From Parasphingorhabdus sp. (GTDB lineage: Bacteria > Pseudomonadota > Alphaproteobacteria > Sphingomonadales > Sphingomonadaceae), in contig JAUCYS010000001.1 of the NCBI GenBank assembly GCA_030373505.1, positions 370,864-434,863 of the forward strand: DNA of 64,000 nucleotides, read 5' to 3'. The notes beneath the pieces are model-generated. The model was not told where the DNA came from, searched no databases, and saw only the letters and a list, made by a program, of their open reading frames with translations. This document shows positions 60,716 to 64,000 of this stretch, one piece after another (the stretch's first letter is position 1; the number at the start of each line of letters is the position of its first letter). The position numbers were made by a program, and so were the translations under genes.

Positions 60716-63418
60716 ATGACCAAGCGGACATCGATAATCGCCGGCCTGCTGCTGAGTTCTGCACTCATTTCTCCTGCTGCCCATGCGCAATCCGCTCCCG
60801 GCGAAGAGCCGGCGGCAGAGCCCACATCCTCGGACGACGAGCCTACGGGTGAAGACGTCGATGTTTCGGCTCCGGGCGGAGAATTCAGCGGCGAGATTAT
60901 CGTCAGGGGCAAATATATTCCCAATCCGGTGCGTGCGACCGGCGAAGTGGTCTCGGTTCTGGGGGAAGCGGAAATCGCCCGTACTGCCGATGGCGACATT
61001 GCCGGTTCGCTGCAGCGAGTCACCGGCCTCAGCGTCGTCGGCGGCCGTTTTGTCTTTGTCCGCGGTCTTGGCGAACGTTATTCGCTCGCTTTGCTGAACG
61101 GCCTGCCGCTACCTTCACCGGAGCCGCTCCGCCGCGTTGTTCCGCTGGACCTGTTCCCGACCAGCGTCATCGCCTCAACGGTTGTCCAGAAAAGTTACTC
61201 GGTCAACTATCCTGGCGAATTTGGCGGCGGGGTGATCAACCTGACGACCAAGTCGACTCCGGACGAGCCGTTTCTCAAGATCAATTTCGGGGTTAGCGGC
61301 GATAGCGAAACCACCGGCAAGCTCGGTTATACCTATGACGGTTCTGACGGCGATATCATCGGCTTCGATTCCGGCGTGCGCGATATCCCTGCCGGGTTGG
61401 CCAAGGCGCTGGCCCAGAATGTCCCCATTTCCGTTGGTACGACCTTCACCAGCGAGGACCTGCAGAATTTTGCTGCGAGTCTGAACAACGCTGAAACCAA
61501 CCTGATCCAGCGCAACAATGACATACCGGCCAATTTCTCGGCCGATATATCGGCTGGCAAGACTTTCGATGTCGGCGATGCTTATGTCGGGGTGGTGGCG
61601 ACAGCCGGATATGACAACAGCTGGCGCACCCGCGGCGGCGTCCAGCAGACTTCGCAGGGCATTGTCACCGTCGACGGTGAACCGGGACTGCTGCCGGACC
61701 AGAACTTCCGCTTTGTGACGACGGAAAATCGTATCGTGATCAACGGTCTGCTTGGACTTTCGGCAGAGGTGGGTGAACACAAGTTCCGTTTCACCAATCT
61801 CTATATCCACGACACGTCGAAGGAAGCTTCGATCAAGGCCGGCATCGATTCGATCAACGTCAGCGATGACACATTGCTCAACCAGGGACGGACCAGCTGG
61901 TTCGAGCGCCAGTTGTTCACGTCACAGTTTGTCGGTGAGTTCAAATTTGACGAACTGAGCATCGACGTCCGCGGCAGCTATGCCAATTCCAAGCGCGACG
62001 CGCCCTATGAGCGGACTTATGGCTATGCCTATGACGACATCATTGCGCAGGATTATGTCAACAACCTGACCTCGCCGGGGCAATCGGCCCGAATCCGGTT
62101 CAGTGACCTCAATGACGATGTCTATGGCGCGGGTGCGGATATTTCCTACGAGACCGATCTTGGGGTTCCAACCATCTTTTCGGCCGGTTACAGCTATTAC
62201 AAGAATGACCGCTTTGCGCAGCGGCGCGATTTCCGCTTCGTGCCGGTAGGCAATATTCCCAATCCGATCGATCAGGAGCGGATCGATTTCCTGCTTTCCG
62301 ACTATAATGTCTATACTTACGGTCTGGAACTGCGCGAAGTGGCTTCACAGGCTTCGGTTCCCGCCTATTCAGCAACGCTCGAAGTCAATGCTGGCTATGT
62401 ATCGGTGGAAGCCGAGCTTACCGATGGTCTGCGCGCCAATCTGGGCGTCCGCTATGAGGATGCAAAGCAGCAGGTAACTCCGATCTCGCTGGTCGGCGGC
62501 ACGCCTGGCGTTGGCACGGGGCTGAACAATGACTATTGGTTGCCGGCTGGCACGCTGACCTGGAATTTCGCGGAAGACATGCAATTCCGGCTGGCGGCTT
62601 CAAAAACCATCGCTCGTCCGCAATTTCGCGAACTGGCGCCGCAACAGTTCCTAGATCTCGAATCAGATCGTACCTTTGTCGGTAATCCCTTGCTGACAGA
62701 CAGTGAGTTGTTCAATGTGGAAGGCCGCTACGAATATTATATCGGTCGTGGCGAACGCATCACATTGGCCGGTTTTTACAAGAAAATCGACAATCCGATC
62801 GAAAATGTTGCCTTCGTTCAGGGCGGTGGAACGCTGTTTACCGGATTCTCCAATGCTCCCACTGCGACCTTGTACGGAGCGGAAGTAGAACTGGTGAAAT
62901 ATCTGCCTCTCAATGATCTGGGTGGCGATTTTTTCCAGGACCGGCGCCTGATGCTGGCCGCAAACTATACCTACACGAAGTCGAAGATCAAAGTGGATGC
63001 CAGCGACATGTCGATCAACCCGATCACGCTGACTCCCGTAGCCTCGTCCAACCTGTTTGACGATGGTGATCGGCTGACCGGCCAGTCGACCCATGTCGGC
63101 AATTTCCAGTTCGGTATGGAGCGCGAGGATGGTCCCGTGTCCCAGCAGACGATCCTGCTGACCTATAACAGCCCGCGTGTGACGGCTCGTGGTCCTCAGG
63201 GACAACCGGACCTGATCGAGCGGACGGGCTGGAAACTGGATGTGGTGCTGCGCGAGGAAATGAACATTGCCGGCCAGGATTTCGAGCTGAAGTTCGAAGC
63301 CCGCAACCTGCTGGGTACCGATTACAAGGAGTCGCAAACTCTTGGGGCGACCGAGATTTTGAACAATGCCTATGATATCGGCACGCGTTTCTCGATGAGC
63401 ATAGGACTGAATTTCTAG
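60716..63418 (+). CDS. TonB-dependent receptor of the type II secretion locus
   Basis: 900 aa from ATG 60716 (MTKRTSIIAGLLLSS, with AAGGA upstream; the ATG at 60701 lies before that site). It has a signal peptide (AAHAQ, about 24), an acidic disordered leader (EEPAAEPTSSDDEPTGEDVDVS), a plug with GEIIVRGKYIPNPVRATGEV, ADGDIAGSLQRVTGLSVVGGRFVFVRGLGERYSLALLNGLPLPSPEP and YPGEFGGGVINLTTKSTP, then a 22-strand barrel ending SMSIGLNF. The VRGLGERY-NGLPLPSPEP motif defines a group often coupled to T2SS genes in sphingomonads. Substrate unknown; a released phosphate or phosphorylated product fits the Pho-box context. Confidence 0.9.
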   Translation: MTKRTSIIAGLLLSSALISPAAHAQSAPGEEPAAEPTSSDDEPTGEDVDVSAPGGEFSGEIIVRGKYIPNPVRATGEVVSVLGEAEIARTADGDIAGSLQRVTGLSVVGGRFVFVRGLGERYSLALLNGLPLPSPEPLRRVVPLDLFPTSVIASTVVQKSYSVNYPGEFGGGVINLTTKSTPDEPFLKINFGVSGDSETTGKLGYTYDGSDGDIIGFDSGVRDIPAGLAKALAQNVPISVGTTFTSEDLQNFAASLNNAETNLIQRNNDIPANFSADISAGKTFDVGDAYVGVVATAGYDNSWRTRGGVQQTSQGIVTVDGEPGLLPDQNFRFVTTENRIVINGLLGLSAEVGEHKFRFTNLYIHDTSKEASIKAGIDSINVSDDTLLNQGRTSWFERQLFTSQFVGEFKFDELSIDVRGSYANSKRDAPYERTYGYAYDDIIAQDYVNNLTSPGQSARIRFSDLNDDVYGAGADISYETDLGVPTIFSAGYSYYKNDRFAQRRDFRFVPVGNIPNPIDQERIDFLLSDYNVYTYGLELREVASQASVPAYSATLEVNAGYVSVEAELTDGLRANLGVRYEDAKQQVTPISLVGGTPGVGTGLNNDYWLPAGTLTWNFAEDMQFRLAASKTIARPQFRELAPQQFLDLESDRTFVGNPLLTDSELFNVEGRYEYYIGRGERITLAGFYKKIDNPIENVAFVQGGGTLFTGFSNAPTATLYGAEVELVKYLPLNDLGGDFFQDRRLMLAANYTYTKSKIKVDASDMSINPITLTPVASSNLFDDGDRLTGQSTHVGNFQFGMEREDGPVSQQTILLTYNSPRVTARGPQGQPDLIERTGWKLDVVLREEMNIAGQDFELKFEARNLLGTDYKESQTLGATEILNNAYDIGTRFSMSIGLNF

Positions 63419-63426
63419 GCCAGGAT

Positions 63427-63444
63427 CTGTCATCTATCTGTCAA
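63427..63444 (+). promoter_or_regulatory. Pho-box-like repeat upstream of gspE
   Basis: CTGTCAT-CTAT-CTGTCAA, a near-perfect 7-4-7 Pho box, 8 bp after the receptor stop and about 150 bp before the gspE ATG. A possible -10 (CATTAT) lies at 63466-63471. Confidence 0.6.
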
Positions 63445-63594
63445 ATAGGAGTCGTCGTAGCGTCACATTATTTTCCTATCCCGTCAGCTGGATAACAGCG
63501 GGAAGATAATCGTGATGCACGGCGGGTTTCCCGAGACTCTGGTCTCGTGTCGGCCAACTTCAGACAGACAACGGGTCGGCGGGAGCCAGAACAT

Positions 63595-64000
63595 ATGACA
63601 GTGAATCAGGGCGATTTCCCCGTGGATGACGGCATCGCCGATGGTGGAAGGCTTCTTTCTCCTTCGCCCCTGCTCGATCTTCCCTACGGCTATTCCCGGG
63701 ACCACGGGATTTTGCTGCGTTCGATGGACGGCGAGCGGGCTTCGATTGCGATGCGGGCGGGTGCGGACCCTTCTGCATTGCTGGAGGTTCGTCGTTATCT
63801 GGCGCTGCCCTTTGATGTGGAACTGGTCGACGGCCCGGCGTTCGAGAGACTGCTGAGCGATCATTATGCGATGGACGGCTCGGCGGCGGCCATGGCGGGT
63901 GATATGGCGCTGGCGGGCGAGGGGCTGGATGATATTGCGGGCGACATCCCGAGCGCAGAAGATCTGCTCGACAGCGCCGATGATGCGCCGACCATAAGAC
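63595..64000 (+). CDS. gspE: Type II secretion ATPase GspE, N-terminal part, cut by the window end
   Basis: The frame from ATG 63595 (GGGAG upstream) is open to the last base and is absent from the ORF track because its stop lies outside. The visible 135 residues form the GspE N1 domain: LLSPSPLLDLPYGYSRDHGILLR, DPSALLEVRRYLALPFDVELVD and FERLLSDHYAMDGS, then an acidic linker ending LLDSADDAPTIR. That is the start of the conserved DAPxIRLVN segment before the catalytic domain. GspE powers pseudopilus assembly of the type II secretion system, so the rest of a gsp operon should follow. Confidence 0.85.
   Translation, partial: MTVNQGDFPVDDGIADGGRLLSPSPLLDLPYGYSRDHGILLRSMDGERASIAMRAGADPSALLEVRRYLALPFDVELVDGPAFERLLSDHYAMDGSAAAMAGDMALAGEGLDDIAGDIPSAEDLLDSADDAPTIR

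Noticed and set aside
1-64000. CRISPR arrays, transposases, integrases, prophage
   Set aside because: No array of regularly spaced identical repeats and no mobile-element protein was seen; the repeats present are small intergenic dyads.

Overview
The window looks like a stretch of chromosome from a sphingomonad-type alphaproteobacterium (Sphingomonadales, near Sphingopyxis, Parasphingorhabdus or Sphingorhabdus). The reasons are two large TonB-dependent receptors, a PopZ/DUF2497 gene in the same block as valS, TolC and pcm, many enoyl-CoA hydratase, SDR, acyl-CoA dehydrogenase and thiolase genes, and the short intergenic dyads (TGAGCTTGTCGAAGGAC, TCCGCACTTGATGCGGA) common in this order. This placement is inference from gene content; no rRNA is present. 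I see no transposase, integrase, phage module or CRISPR array. There is one tRNA (tRNA-Cys).

Region 1 (1-8.7 kb) is a surface-protein and signalling block. It holds a Slam-like outer-membrane translocon, its probable cargo (a 984-aa FecR-like, Thr-Pro-linker protein with two TbpB-like barrel domains), a CsgG/SH3-type exported protein, and a two-component system with a lipoprotein. A 38-bp operator with the same architecture precedes both the Slam pair and the CsgG-like gene, and a half-copy precedes the response regulator. These genes therefore look like one regulon, possibly controlled by the resident two-component system.

Region 2 (8.7-26.4 kb) is a ketone-catabolic island. It carries an MDR reductase and an SCP-x-like thiolase (minus strand), a MalT/LAL-family regulator, and five consecutive genes matching the order and size classes of acetophenone carboxylase (apc1-5). 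An acyl-CoA ligase, an acyl-CoA dehydrogenase and a TonB-dependent receptor follow. A CCACCC/GGGTGG palindrome lies in front of each transcription unit (regulator/thiolase, apc operon, receptor) and is the best candidate operator for the regulator.

Region 3 (26.4-41 kb) is mixed metabolism: AsmA, GNAT-nitrilase fusion, SDR, DUF3667, PhoD-like phosphatase, AlaC aminotransferase, TupA-like ATP-grasp, a frameshifted GST, a 2-hydroxychromene-2-carboxylate isomerase-like protein, enoyl-CoA hydratase, thioesterase and an MFS transporter. Several REP-like inverted repeats are present.

Region 4 (41-49.4 kb) has a membrane-anchored LuxR-HTH regulator, two small genes, an NfrB-like glycosyltransferase with an NfrA-like outer-membrane partner, a TauE/SafE exporter coupled to a TIGR02186-like gene, a HerA-like ATPase, and a secreted heptad-repeat protein.

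Region 5 (49.4-58.2 kb) is a conserved minus-strand block (valS, enoyl-CoA hydratase, S9 peptidase, popZ-like, tolC-like, pcm), followed by tRNA-Cys.

Region 6 (58.2-64 kb) starts a type II secretion locus: a small TPR protein, a large beta-rich lipoprotein, a TonB-dependent receptor and the 5' end of gspE, which is cut by the window edge. Pho-box-like direct repeats (7-4-7, 11-bp phase) precede the TPR gene and gspE, with a weaker one before the lipoprotein. This suggests a phosphate-starvation-controlled secretion and uptake system.
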